From: a virus
Length of the DNA: 64,000 bases
IMG/VR virus record: IMGVR_UViG_3300009183_000002
Span: 1 to 64,000 of that record
Reading direction: 5' to 3' (one strand)
The position numbers and the translations under genes are program-made. Position 1 is the stretch's first letter. Each line of letters starts with the position of its first letter. The notes under the pieces were generated by a model, which was given only the letters and a program-made list of their open reading frames with translations, was not told the origin of the DNA and made no database searches. Shown in pieces: positions 15,594 through 24,161 of this stretch.

Positions 15594-17963
15594 CTAACAA
15601 GCCATCAGGACACAAGGCACGCAGTAGCTGCCGTCCTCATAGGTGCAGGTGATGTGGGTACTGGTGACCTTGGCGACGGTCTTGCTGCGGATGATGTCGT
15701 CGTCTTGGGGTTTGGCGGTTCCATCACCAGCAGACATCAGCAGATCGCCGCGCTGAACTGTAACGCCTTCGGCAATACGGATGATGAAGTCACCCGTCAT
15801 TGCGCAATAGAAGTCATCGGTATAAGTGTCGTCATCATCGTCCCAAGATTGGAACACGCCAGACACGTTCTTGTCACCTTCAACGTCACTCACCTTCATC
15901 CGGTTGAGTTGTTCGTTGTCTTCTTCGCCCCAGCCGCACATCTCGTCGATGTTGCTCAGCACCGTGCCACGCAGGATCTCGGTGCGCTTGGTGCCGCCGG
16001 GAAGTTGAGACCAGCGACTTAGGTGGGCACCGTTATAGCTGACGGTTGTGCCAGAGACGGAGATAGTGCCCTCTTCTGTTCCAGCTTGCCTAATTGAAAC
16101 AATTACTCCGTCATCGACATTTCTGTTCAACGAAAGGCTAGGCAACGAAGACGTAGATATAAATGTTTTCCCATTTGCACCTTCTGCCATCCACCCATTC
16201 GATGTATTGCCTTCTCCTGGATAAGTTGTTGTCCCAGCTTGTGCAGCTAAAAAGATATCCCCACCACTCGAAATCCTCATCCGCTCCGTAGGAGTAGCCG
16301 CGCCGTCTGCAGTAGTGGAGAACACTAGGCGGCCTGGGTAATCATTTGTTCCAGCGGCGCTATCAGCCAGCGTCGTAATTGTGGCAAAGTCATTTCCTGC
16401 GTTGTCAGAAAATGCAATTTTGCCAATTTCTTCCCCTGTAGTGATAGCAGTGGCGCCTTCGCCACGCATCAAATGCAACACACCACCTTCTGTTGCAGAG
16501 AAAGAGTTTCCTTGGACGAATAATTTGCCCGCGACAGGCGCACTAGACGTACCAACTAAGAGCCTGCCGCTGGAGTCGATGCGGGCGCGTTCAATGTTTA
16601 CAGTACCAAACGTTACGTTATAACTGTCATAGGCAAATAAACCTAAATTGCTATTTTGACTTTCAACTTTAGATGTTGTATCAGTGTAAAAATGTAAGCG
16701 GGCGGCGCTGCCTCCATTTACAAAACGAGCAACTTCGCCTACAACACCAGGAAGTTGAACAGTTAGGGGTGCGACAGGGCTAGTAGTGCCAATCCCTACT
16801 TGGCCTGATGCATCTATACGCAACTTTTCTGCAAGCGTTCCATTAAGTGTTGTATAAAAACGAAGACCAGCATCTTGGTTTGCGGCCGTTGTATCCCAAG
16901 GAGCTTCACCGTCAGCAGTGATCTTTGCCATTCCGAGCAAAGTGCCGCCATCGGTGGTTCTAGAGGAAAATTGAAGGCCAGCACCATAACCAGCAAATCT
17001 TCCTTCTAGTTCAAGTTGATAAGCGCCAACAACAAATTCCGTGCCCGCAACATGGAGTAACTTATTGGGGCTACTAGTTCCTATGCCTACGTTGCCAGAG
17101 GAGTTAACAGTCAGTCGTGCTGCCGAAGCGGTTGCGTCGTAGATAATAAAATTATTTGCGGATCCATATCCACTTCCAGTTGAACCCAAAAGGTAAGATC
17201 TGCCACTACTGGCTTGAAGTCGGATGGCGGCGGTATCGGCACCTGCTGCCGAAATGTGCAATAAATCGCTAGGGGATGAAGTCCCCAGACCTAAACGCCC
17301 ACTGGAGTCCAGGCGCATGTACTCAGTCGAAAGTGAAGCACCTGTAAAAATATGAACAGGACTTCTATACGAAAGTGTCGCGCTGGCACCAGCAGCTTGG
17401 ATGTAATTGGCAGCATTCCTCGTGAAGTTCAGTGTTGCACCATCAGAGGCAAACTCAACCGATCCAGCAGACCCGACAACAGTAAATCTTGCAGTAGGTG
17501 TTCCGGCAACACCGACATTCCCACTCGCATCAACGTAGAGACGCCCCGACCCATTAGTTGAGATGGCTACTTGGTCTGCGCCAGGTGAATAAATACCTGT
17601 GTTGGGATCGCTTGTAAAAGAAATCGAAGGTGCGGCAGCAGAACCTGCACCAAAAATACCAGAAGTAACTGTAGTAGTTGTACCGCTTAATGCAGTAAAT
17701 ACGCCACTGGTAAAACTAGCGGTAGTACCTGTGACTGTTACGCCTGAAAGCTGAGTAGTAAATACACCAGAAACAAAGTTAGCCGTAGTGCCGGTAACTG
17801 TAGTACCTGAGACGGTTGCACCTTGAATTGTGACGCCTGAAATCGTACCGGTAACAGTTACACCGGATGTAATGGCACGGTAAATACCAGAAACCGTAGT
17901 GGGTTGATCAGCACCATCATTGGTAAATGTAATATTATCAACTTTAATTGCACCGTAAGGCAT
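15594..17963 (-). CDS. Large repetitive tail fibre / appendage protein
   Basis: 789 aa. N-terminal 130 residues carry the TG/SG beta-repeats (SGVTVTGTTA, VSGVFTTQLSG) shared with the neighbouring fibre gene. The middle consists of recurring IDSSGRLGLGTSSP / VGIGTSSPNKLLHV units, typical of phage fibre shafts. The C-terminus has an Asp-rich stretch (SWDDDDDTYTDDFYCAMTGD) and RGDLLMSAGDGTAKPQ, resembling chaperone or autoproteolytic fibre ends (Peptidase_G2-like), with Cys at the extreme end (CVPCVLMAC). Probably binds the host surface. Confidence 0.8.
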   Translation of the reverse strand: MPYGAIKVDNITFTNDGADQPTTVSGIYRAITSGVTVTGTISGVTIQGATVSGTTVTGTTANFVSGVFTTQLSGVTVTGTTASFTSGVFTALSGTTTTVTSGIFGAGSAAAPSISFTSDPNTGIYSPGADQVAISTNGSGRLYVDASGNVGVAGTPTARFTVVGSAGSVEFASDGATLNFTRNAANYIQAAGASATLSYRSPVHIFTGASLSTEYMRLDSSGRLGLGTSSPSDLLHISAAGADTAAIRLQASSGRSYLLGSTGSGYGSANNFIIYDATASAARLTVNSSGNVGIGTSSPNKLLHVAGTEFVVGAYQLELEGRFAGYGAGLQFSSRTTDGGTLLGMAKITADGEAPWDTTAANQDAGLRFYTTLNGTLAEKLRIDASGQVGIGTTSPVAPLTVQLPGVVGEVARFVNGGSAARLHFYTDTTSKVESQNSNLGLFAYDSYNVTFGTVNIERARIDSSGRLLVGTSSAPVAGKLFVQGNSFSATEGGVLHLMRGEGATAITTGEEIGKIAFSDNAGNDFATITTLADSAAGTNDYPGRLVFSTTADGAATPTERMRISSGGDIFLAAQAGTTTYPGEGNTSNGWMAEGANGKTFISTSSLPSLSLNRNVDDGVIVSIRQAGTEEGTISVSGTTVSYNGAHLSRWSQLPGGTKRTEILRGTVLSNIDEMCGWGEEDNEQLNRMKVSDVEGDKNVSGVFQSWDDDDDTYTDDFYCAMTGDFIIRIAEGVTVQRGDLLMSAGDGTAKPQDDDIIRSKTVAKVTSTHITCTYEDGSYCVPCVLMAC

Positions 17964-18010
17964 GGTAATACTCGTTCTTTATACCAATAATAACAGGAAA
18001 ATAATTAGTC

Positions 18011-19834
18011 TTAAGGAAGGATGGTAATTGTCCCACGAATAATCAACCCCGCGTCACCTGAGATTACACCAGATGAAATTAACGCAGGTGTTGCACCAGA
18101 AGGAGCTGTAAATACACCAGATACACCCGTGACATTACTAAACCTTCCTGCATCCCCAGTGATTACAGCACCTGAGACTTGAGTTGTGTAAACACCTGAG
18201 ACAAAATTAGCGGTAGTACCAGTGACCGTAATACCTGTGATTGTGGTAAAGGCACCGGAGACTCCAGTTACTGTTGTAAATTGCGCCGTTGTGCCGGTGA
18301 CGGTTTGACCGCTGATGGTACCAGTGACTGAAACACCAGAACCAAAGAAACCAGAACCACTAACCGTTAAGTTTCCCGAGATTGTGGTGTTGCTGAAAAC
18401 AATGTTGGTGAAATTACCACTCGTTGCATTAACCGTAGTCACGTTCAACGTGGTGCCACTGATTGTTGTACCAGTGACTGAAGTAAACCCTGCGGCTCCA
18501 CCTGTAAGAGTTGTGAATTGAGCCGTATTACCGGTAATGGTTGCACCACTGATACTGGTAACAAAGACCGCTGCGATACCGGTTAAGTTACTAAATAATC
18601 CCGTATTACCTGTAACAGTTAAACCTGAGACAACAGTTGTGAAAGTACCAGTACCACCAGTAACTGTTGTAGCAAGAACCGTATTACCGGTAACGGTCGC
18701 ACCACTGACACTAGTTGTAAAAACACCAGTTTCTCCCGTTACGGTGGTAAACCTACCTGTATTTCCTGTGACTACAACACCAGAAACAACATCAGTAAAG
18801 ACGCCGGAAACACCAGTAACAGATGCAAGTTTTACAATGTTTCCAGTGATTGTGGTACCAGACAGGGCTGTGTAAACACCAGAAACACCTGTGATATTAC
18901 TAAATAATCCAATGTTTCCCGTAATGGTTGCACCAGAGATAAGCTGTGTGTAGATACCAGAGAGTGCAGTTACTCCTCCAAAAGAACCCGAATCACCGGT
19001 AATTGTTGCACCAGATACCCTTGTGGTGAATGTACCGGAAACACCTGTGACGTTAGAAGCCCTTATGGTGTCACCACTGATAATTGCACCACTTAAAGAT
19101 GTAGTAAATATGCCGCTAACACCTGTAACACTAGTTGCGCGAACCGTTGTTCCAGTAATTGTGGTACCTGAGAACGTACCCGTGGCAGTAACAGTGGATG
19201 CAAACTGAGCAGCACCAGAAACAACCAGTCCGCTTTCAACGGTTAGGTTGCCGCTAACAACAAGAACAGGAGTGGCGAGTGTTGCAAAAACACCTGAGGT
19301 TGCACTAACGGTTGTGCCGGTGATTGTTACACCACTTAACGTATTAAAAACACCTGATGTACCAGAGATATTGTTTCCAGTAATTGTTGCACCGCTTAGG
19401 CGGGTAGAAAAATTACCGGTGATTGCATTGACGGTTGTACCTGTAAAAGTCGTAGCCGTAACCGTTACACCATTGATGGCGTTACCTTGTATGGTATTGC
19501 CCGTAATTACGAGACCACTAAGGGTTCCGCTGACAGTTGCATTGTTCTGAACAATTAAACCACTGACAGATGCCTGGTTGCTTACGGTTAAACCGGAGGT
19601 TGTTGTTAAGCCTGAAACACTAAGATTTCCACTGATTGATGTATTACCACTGATGGTTCCCCCCGTGCGGGGAAGGTAGTAAATATTAAGATATTCTTTA
19701 GTTCCTGAAATGGTAATCTTTTTATTTTTTAACGCCGGGTCAACCTCAAAAACATGCACAATAGTAAAAAGATCCTGCTCGGCAACGTCAATGCCAGCAA
19801 GTTCTTGTAAATCGCTAATGCGCCGGTTGGCCAT
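18011..19834 (-). CDS. Tail fibre / baseplate-anchored beta-repeat protein
   Basis: 607 aa. Residues 1-55 (RRISDLQELAGIDVAEQDLF) look like the particle-attachment module found at the start of cyanophage fibres. The rest is nearly pure Gly/Ser/Thr/Val beta-repeat with a 26-residue period (VSGVFTTxxSGATITGNTxxFxxVTG, at least eight copies), probably a triple-stranded beta-helix shaft. Directly upstream of the second fibre gene with the same repeat type. Confidence 0.8.
   Translation of the reverse strand: MANRRISDLQELAGIDVAEQDLFTIVHVFEVDPALKNKKITISGTKEYLNIYYLPRTGGTISGNTSISGNLSVSGLTTTSGLTVSNQASVSGLIVQNNATVSGTLSGLVITGNTIQGNAINGVTVTATTFTGTTVNAITGNFSTRLSGATITGNNISGTSGVFNTLSGVTITGTTVSATSGVFATLATPVLVVSGNLTVESGLVVSGAAQFASTVTATGTFSGTTITGTTVRATSVTGVSGIFTTSLSGAIISGDTIRASNVTGVSGTFTTRVSGATITGDSGSFGGVTALSGIYTQLISGATITGNIGLFSNITGVSGVYTALSGTTITGNIVKLASVTGVSGVFTDVVSGVVVTGNTGRFTTVTGETGVFTTSVSGATVTGNTVLATTVTGGTGTFTTVVSGLTVTGNTGLFSNLTGIAAVFVTSISGATITGNTAQFTTLTGGAAGFTSVTGTTISGTTLNVTTVNATSGNFTNIVFSNTTISGNLTVSGSGFFGSGVSVTGTISGQTVTGTTAQFTTVTGVSGAFTTITGITVTGTTANFVSGVYTTQVSGAVITGDAGRFSNVTGVSGVFTAPSGATPALISSGVISGDAGLIIRGTITILP
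18570..19210 (-). repeat. About eight tandem 78-bp coding repeats
   Basis: The 26-residue fibre unit is visible at DNA level as imperfect 78-bp direct repeats containing variants of ACCAGTAACAGTTGTTGC. Related units extend to both ends of the gene and into the next fibre gene, so they are substrates for recombination and length variation. Confidence 0.75.
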
Positions 19835-19890
19835 TTATTTGTTTACGCGCAGGTACCCTTACTCAAATTATAATGCGCCCGTATCCAGGT

Positions 19891-20226
19891 CTACTTGATT
19901 TTAACTTCAATACGGGGTAAAGTCGTGGAGGCTAAATCCCAAGCAACTTGACCTGCTGTAACAAGACCACAAGCCATCACAAGAACAAGAATAAGTTCAG
20001 CAACTGTCAAATTGCGACGAACGTAAACGACTTGTGGTTTTGTAGCCGTCACTGGAAACCCTTGGCTTTGTGGAGGTTGCTGCTGAGCAAAGGCTTGTTG
20101 AATCGCCATCTCCCTAGCACGTGCCTTCATCTCTGCCAACTGCTCTGGCGTGATCTGTACAGGGGTAGGTGCAGCTGGTTGGCTGGGGGGTACTTGGTCT
20201 TCCATGTAAGCAACTTGTTTTCCCAT
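19891..20226 (-). CDS. Small membrane-anchored protein
   Basis: 111 aa. Pro/Gln-rich N-terminal half with a helical charged stretch (PEQLAEMKARAREMAIQQAF), then one transmembrane helix near residues 74-96 (AELILVLVMACGLVTAGQVAW) and a short C-terminal tail. Could be a spanin- or holin-like lysis protein given its position, but that is inference. Confidence 0.65.
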   Translation of the reverse strand: MGKQVAYMEDQVPPSQPAAPTPVQITPEQLAEMKARAREMAIQQAFAQQQPPQSQGFPVTATKPQVVYVRRNLTVAELILVLVMACGLVTAGQVAWDLASTTLPRIEVKIK

Positions 20227-20255
20227 ACATTAGCATCTAACAAACAGGTGTTGTT

Positions 20256-20672
20256 ATGAATTACGGATTAAGGAAAGGACTGGAAGATATCGCATGGGAG
20301 CTAAAAGGTATTAGGAATATCTTGGGTTCCATGTGGCACAGCCGTTACCAAGATGGTGAGACAGACGTTTTAAATCCGGAGGCTTTTGCCGATGAGTACA
20401 TCTCGACAGAAGAATGTGCACGTCGCCTAAGTGTCTCTGATCAAACACTGCGTAATTGGATGGCTATGGGTCGAAAGAATCCAGAAAAAGGCTGGGTTGA
20501 AGGCATTCACTATGTCAATGCATCCCCAGATCCCAACCGTAAAGCAATCATCCGGGTGCCTTGGAATCACTTGATACGTTCTTTTGCTAAAAATCGTGAT
20601 CTTGATGCGCAAGACTACCGGAAAAAAACATCGCCCATGTATGTGTCCACAGGTTTTGACAGGTTGGAGTGA
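20256..20672 (+). CDS. HTH (MerR/excisionase-like) DNA-binding protein
   Basis: 138 aa. Residues 46-110 carry a winged-helix signature: ISTEECARRLSVSDQTLRNW followed by GWVEGIHYV and RVPWNHLIRSF. This is the excisionase/MerR-like fold used by phage regulators. The N-terminal 45 residues are of unknown role. First gene of a plus-strand cluster that includes a Dam-like protein and dCTP deaminase; divergent from the membrane protein gene. Confidence 0.75.
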   Translation: MNYGLRKGLEDIAWELKGIRNILGSMWHSRYQDGETDVLNPEAFADEYISTEECARRLSVSDQTLRNWMAMGRKNPEKGWVEGIHYVNASPDPNRKAIIRVPWNHLIRSFAKNRDLDAQDYRKKTSPMYVSTGFDRLE

Positions 20673-21130
20673 TGGCACATCGTTTTAAAAATGTAACAAT
20701 CGATCTTGTTACCATTGAAAATCATGAAGACCTACTTCCTGAATCATTGATTCGACAAGTAGCAGACTTCTTACCTCCGGGGGGTTCATTTGATGATGTG
20801 TGCTTGCGTCGATACTTAGAAAACCTGCTTAACTACGAAGAGGAAGATGCCAACTCAGGCATGACCTTGGCAAATAGGTTACGCATTGCTTTTAAAGATA
20901 TGACCCCAGACACAATCTGTGGTAAATTTCCGCAAGCTGAATTACCACTAAAACGACGTCTTCGTTGCGTAGCCGAATACCTGATCCGGTCTGGAGAATT
21001 TGATAAGGTAAGAGATGAAAACGGCAAGCTCGTTAAAAAACGCGGCATCTTGGGCAAGATGGTTGTCTTGTACCAGCCGATGCCTAAACTTCTAGATTCA
21101 CTTACACGCCAAGGGCTCTTAACACCATGA
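20672..21130 (+). CDS. Hypothetical protein
   Basis: 152 aa from ATG 20672, overlapping the previous stop (TGATG). Mixed alpha/beta, with FLPPGGSFDDVCLRRYLENL and KRRLRCVAEYLIRSGEF in a winged-helix-like pattern. No domain named. Ends overlapping the next gene by ATGA. Confidence 0.65.
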   Translation: MAHRFKNVTIDLVTIENHEDLLPESLIRQVADFLPPGGSFDDVCLRRYLENLLNYEEEDANSGMTLANRLRIAFKDMTPDTICGKFPQAELPLKRRLRCVAEYLIRSGEFDKVRDENGKLVKKRGILGKMVVLYQPMPKLLDSLTRQGLLTP

Positions 21131-21513
21131 ACCGTAGAGAACAATTAATTGCTTCTGTGATTGGTCCAGAGATGGACGAAAAAAAAGCACGGATGCTTGA
21201 TGTCACTATCAAGTTAATTCTTGGTGATATGGGAGAGCAGTACTGCCAAATGTGGGAACACGAAGGGCCTGGCGTCATGGTATTTCAACCTGACAGTAGT
21301 GAACGCTCCATGTTTTTCTTGACACTTAAAGAAATACACGCTGCACAAGAAGAGTGTGAGCGATCAAATGACGGTGATATGGCCGAGACGTTCCGGCGTA
21401 TCCTTGGTGCAGCACAGAAGATTGATCCCTTAGAAAAAGCTGGGTACATCATCAATGATGGCCAGGGTATTCGCTATCTGGAAATAGACTATAACAATAT
21501 ATCTGAAAAGTAG
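21127..21513 (+). CDS. Hypothetical protein
   Basis: 128 aa, ATGA overlap with the upstream gene. Helical and acidic; GDMGEQYCQMWEHEGPGVM and FFLTLKEIHAAQEECE are notable. No family recognised. Part of the 20.3-22.1 kb overlapping gene string. Confidence 0.65.
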   Translation: MNRREQLIASVIGPEMDEKKARMLDVTIKLILGDMGEQYCQMWEHEGPGVMVFQPDSSERSMFFLTLKEIHAAQEECERSNDGDMAETFRRILGAAQKIDPLEKAGYIINDGQGIRYLEIDYNNISEK

Positions 21514-22100
21514 TGGGCTTACAAGATATTCACAAACGCTCTGAAGATCTTGAGCTAATTACCAATTATGATCTGGTAGCTTCAGCTCATGCTCTTCTAG
21601 AAGGAATCGACTTAGATGTTGCTAGTTCCAAGACGGCAAATCAGTTTGTCGAAGCAAAGAATTATTTCACACCTTCGGATGATGGATTGAACTGTCAACA
21701 GTGGTTTGGTAGTGCATATTTGTTTCCACCCAGGGGTGCTTACTTCTGGGATAAAAAAAACGACAAGTGGAAGATGACACGGGCTTCGTCACCCACCTTG
21801 ACATCTTCACATGCCGTATGGTTCCGCAAGATGTATCGTACGTGGCTATCCAGGGAAATTGATCAAGGTCTTTATTTTACCAATTGTCCGGACATGATTC
21901 GGTACGAGCAAAAAATCTTTGATTTTCCTGTCTGCATCTTAAAAACTCCACCCTTATTAAGAAAAAACACAAGCGAAGGCATTGGACAACATAAGACGTG
22001 TACTTCATTTTTGGTTTATTTGCCACCAATGGATGATCCAACTACTGCCACTGAACGGTTTGTGGATATTTACAGCGAAAAGGGTCGAATTCTCTGCTAA
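21513..22100 (+). CDS. Dam-like (phage N6-adenine MTase family) protein with altered motif IV
   Basis: 195 aa from GTG 21513, overlapping the previous stop. IDLDVASSKTANQFVEAKNY followed by TPSDDGLNCQQWFGSAY matches the phage Dam-like pattern, but the expected catalytic NPPY/DPPY is replaced by FPPR. The end KTPPLLRKNTSEG resembles the rest of that family. Whether it methylates DNA is doubtful; it may be a divergent or inactive homologue. Confidence 0.6.
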   Translation: MGLQDIHKRSEDLELITNYDLVASAHALLEGIDLDVASSKTANQFVEAKNYFTPSDDGLNCQQWFGSAYLFPPRGAYFWDKKNDKWKMTRASSPTLTSSHAVWFRKMYRTWLSREIDQGLYFTNCPDMIRYEQKIFDFPVCILKTPPLLRKNTSEGIGQHKTCTSFLVYLPPMDDPTTATERFVDIYSEKGRILC

Positions 22101-22133
22101 GTTTTGTAGACTAAAAGACGTTTCAACGCAGCC

Positions 22134-22721
22134 ATGAGCATCCTGGCAGATTGGGAAATCAAGTACTTGGCCCAAAACAAGGAGATGATTGCTCCGTTCA
22201 AGGACCATCTTGTCAGTCAACGAGGTGAGCAACGTATCTTAAGTTATGGGCTCAGTTCCTATGGCTATGATATTCGCTTATCCCCTAAACAATGTTTAAT
22301 CTTTGGTCGCATCCAGGCTGGAGAATGTGATCCAAAAGAATTCAATCCTGAAATTCTTTGTGAATCAGAATTATTAAAAGATGAGAAAGGCCAATATTTT
22401 ATGCTGCCTCCTTATGGTTATTGTTTAGGTGTTGCTCAGGAACGTCTTAAACTTCCACGGGATGTAACCGTTGTTGCAGTTGGTAAATCTACATATGCCC
22501 GGTCGGGGATCCTGGTTAACATTACCCCTGCAGAATCTGGGTGGGAAGGTTATCTAACTTTGGAAATCAGTAACTGCACCGGTTTATTTAATCGGATTTA
22601 CGCTGATGAAGGTATTACGCAATTGTTGTTCTATCGAGGCAATCCTTGTGAGGTTACTTACCAAGACCGTAAAGGTAAGTATCAAGATCAGCCAAATAAC
22701 ATAGTATTTTCGCAGGTATAA
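22134..22721 (+). CDS. dcd: dCTP deaminase
   Basis: 195 aa. Converts dCTP to dUTP for dTMP synthesis. Family motifs: LSSYGYDIRLSP, then VAVGKSTYARSGILVNITPA and GWEGYLTLEISN, with the conserved RSG and the catalytic Glu region. Normal length for the family, so likely functional. No thymidylate synthase is in the window. Follows the Dam-like gene by 33 nt. Confidence 0.92.
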   Translation: MSILADWEIKYLAQNKEMIAPFKDHLVSQRGEQRILSYGLSSYGYDIRLSPKQCLIFGRIQAGECDPKEFNPEILCESELLKDEKGQYFMLPPYGYCLGVAQERLKLPRDVTVVAVGKSTYARSGILVNITPAESGWEGYLTLEISNCTGLFNRIYADEGITQLLFYRGNPCEVTYQDRKGKYQDQPNNIVFSQV

Positions 22722-22727
22722 ACTGAA

Positions 22728-23102
22728 TCAAACAAACGCTTTGCCAAATTGGGCGTCTGGTTTATCAGCATAGTTTGTACTACCAGCTCGCCCAATTTTG
22801 TCACCCATACTAGGCAACGCACTACCAGCAATTGAAAGTTCAGTTCTTGGTGTTTTACCGTTGACAGTCGGCTCTGCAATTAAAGAACGCTTTTTGTATT
22901 CACCTGCACTCTTGGCAGCACGCATGAATTTTCCAATGCGATCTTGATTGTTATTTATTGCTTCAACTGCGCCCCGTTCTTCTGGAGCTACGCGCCGCAT
23001 ATCTGTGTCATACGCTTGTTCCGGATGTAAGTCCGAACTTTCAGCCGCAGATGTACCTGAGTCGTTACGCGGATCGTAAAGAGCGTCAAAGAATTTTGCC
23101 AT
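22728..23102 (-). CDS. Hypothetical protein
   Basis: 124 aa from ATG 23102 (an in-frame start 27 nt upstream is less likely). Charged and low in hydrophobics: DMRRVAPEERGAVEAINNNQ and GEYKKRSLIAEPT. Convergent with dcd, 7 nt apart. Function unknown. Confidence 0.6.
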   Translation of the reverse strand: MAKFFDALYDPRNDSGTSAAESSDLHPEQAYDTDMRRVAPEERGAVEAINNNQDRIGKFMRAAKSAGEYKKRSLIAEPTVNGKTPRTELSIAGSALPSMGDKIGRAGSTNYADKPDAQFGKAFV

Positions 23103-23140
23103 AGTATTATTGTAAAAGGAATAAATCAAGCTAGAGAAAA

Positions 23141-23515
23141 ATGATGCACGGCGCTGCTGGCTTCTTAGATAGCTTCGTTCAAGACGAAGTTAAATGCCGT
23201 TGTCTTGATGAAGAAGATTTTGGTCAACCCATCGATAACGAAGAAAATGATGTACCCTTGTATGACATGTACAACAGGGGTTTAGCAGCATGCGAACAGG
23301 GAATGGAACGGACGAATCTGGGGCTGGAAGGGAATCCAGCGTTGCAGGGCCAAAGGCCGGGAATGACTGGGTATATTCCTTCGATGGAGGAAGCACTGGA
23401 ACAGTATCCGGGATCTTCACCCAAACCCAAGGCGTTAATGATTGCACTACCTTCGGCGGACAAGATGGAGCAGGAACAACTGCTGTCACAAAAACGCCGT
23501 GGTTTGAGCCGGTAG
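23141..23515 (+). CDS. Hypothetical protein overlapping the DUF3310 gene
   Basis: 124 aa. N-terminal half is acidic with CRCLDEEDFG; the C-terminal half (residues 51-124) lies within the 226-nt overlap with the next ORF in another frame. Either a genuine overlapping gene or the 5' part of one protein joined by a frameshift to the next ORF. Confidence 0.5.
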   Translation: MMHGAAGFLDSFVQDEVKCRCLDEEDFGQPIDNEENDVPLYDMYNRGLAACEQGMERTNLGLEGNPALQGQRPGMTGYIPSMEEALEQYPGSSPKPKALMIALPSADKMEQEQLLSQKRRGLSR

Positions 23516-23835
23516 AAGACAACGGTTGTAAAGATGGGGTTTGTCCAGTTCCATGGGCAACAACAAAGGCTGAAGTCAAGACCCTTCCATGGATAACAAC
23601 ACCTTCACGTCCCGAGCTACAACCTGATCTAGTTAATCATCCGCCGCATTACACCGACGGATCAATCGAATGCATCGACGCAATTGAAGCGCAGCTGACA
23701 CCAGAAGAGTACCGAGGTTATCTAAAAGGGAGTATCGCCAAGTACGGCTGGCGTGAGCGCCATAAAGGCGGGACAGAATCACTGAGGAAGGCACGTTTTT
23801 ATTTAAACCGTCTGATAGAGTTTGACGAAAATTAA
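23290..23835 (+). CDS. DUF3310 (SaV-like) protein
   Basis: 181 aa as an open frame. Residues about 113-178 match DUF3310: VNHPPHYTDGSIECIDAIEA, then YRGYLKGSIAKYGWRERHKG. DUF3310 proteins are common in phages, sometimes labelled nucleotide-kinase-like without proof. The N-terminal 110 residues are low-complexity and overlap the upstream ORF by 226 nt in a different frame; an internal start nearer the domain is possible. Confidence 0.65.
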   Translation: MRTGNGTDESGAGRESSVAGPKAGNDWVYSFDGGSTGTVSGIFTQTQGVNDCTTFGGQDGAGTTAVTKTPWFEPVEDNGCKDGVCPVPWATTKAEVKTLPWITTPSRPELQPDLVNHPPHYTDGSIECIDAIEAQLTPEEYRGYLKGSIAKYGWRERHKGGTESLRKARFYLNRLIEFDEN

Positions 23836-24137
23836 AAAGGAAGAGCTTCTTCCTCATCATCATCCTCATCTTCATCTCCTATGCAGCTGGCGACCAATTC
23901 AGCCAGCTCTAGGTCAGTGGGGATGTCAAAATCAATCTCGATATTCTCATCGGCCATCAACGATTTAACGGCATACCACTCCATCAATCGCTGGTGGTAC
24001 AGGTTAAGGAGTGCGGAATAGAGCTGGTCCCAGGTCATCTCCTGTGCTTGCAACTCAGCTTTACGCATAGAAAACTGCAGCTCCAAGGGAAGCTCAAACT
24101 CCCGTGGTTCAACCGAACGTTCCATTCCGCTCTGCAT
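23832..24137 (-). CDS. NblA-like phycobilisome degradation protein
   Basis: 101 aa. Residues 15-61 fit the NblA family: LPLELQFSMRKAELQAQEM, then LYSALLNLYHQRLMEW, corresponding to LSLEQQFSLRxFETQVxxM...ELYRQMMVRExMYK in cyanobacterial NblA. NblA is an adaptor that directs Clp protease to phycobilisomes. Canonical NblA is about 60 aa; here an acidic tail of 40 residues is added. Phage nblA genes are known from freshwater and marine cyanophages. If right, the host has phycobilisomes. The last 4 nt overlap the DUF3310 gene end convergently. Confidence 0.6.
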   Translation of the reverse strand: MQSGMERSVEPREFELPLELQFSMRKAELQAQEMTWDQLYSALLNLYHQRLMEWYAVKSLMADENIEIDFDIPTDLELAELVASCIGDEDEDDDEEEALPF

Positions 24138-24161
24138 GTCTTCAGTGCAACTATTCTAATC

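Noticed and set aside
18011-19834. CRISPR-like repeat array
   Set aside because: The repeats are coding 78-bp units of a fibre protein in one open frame, not direct repeats with unique spacers.
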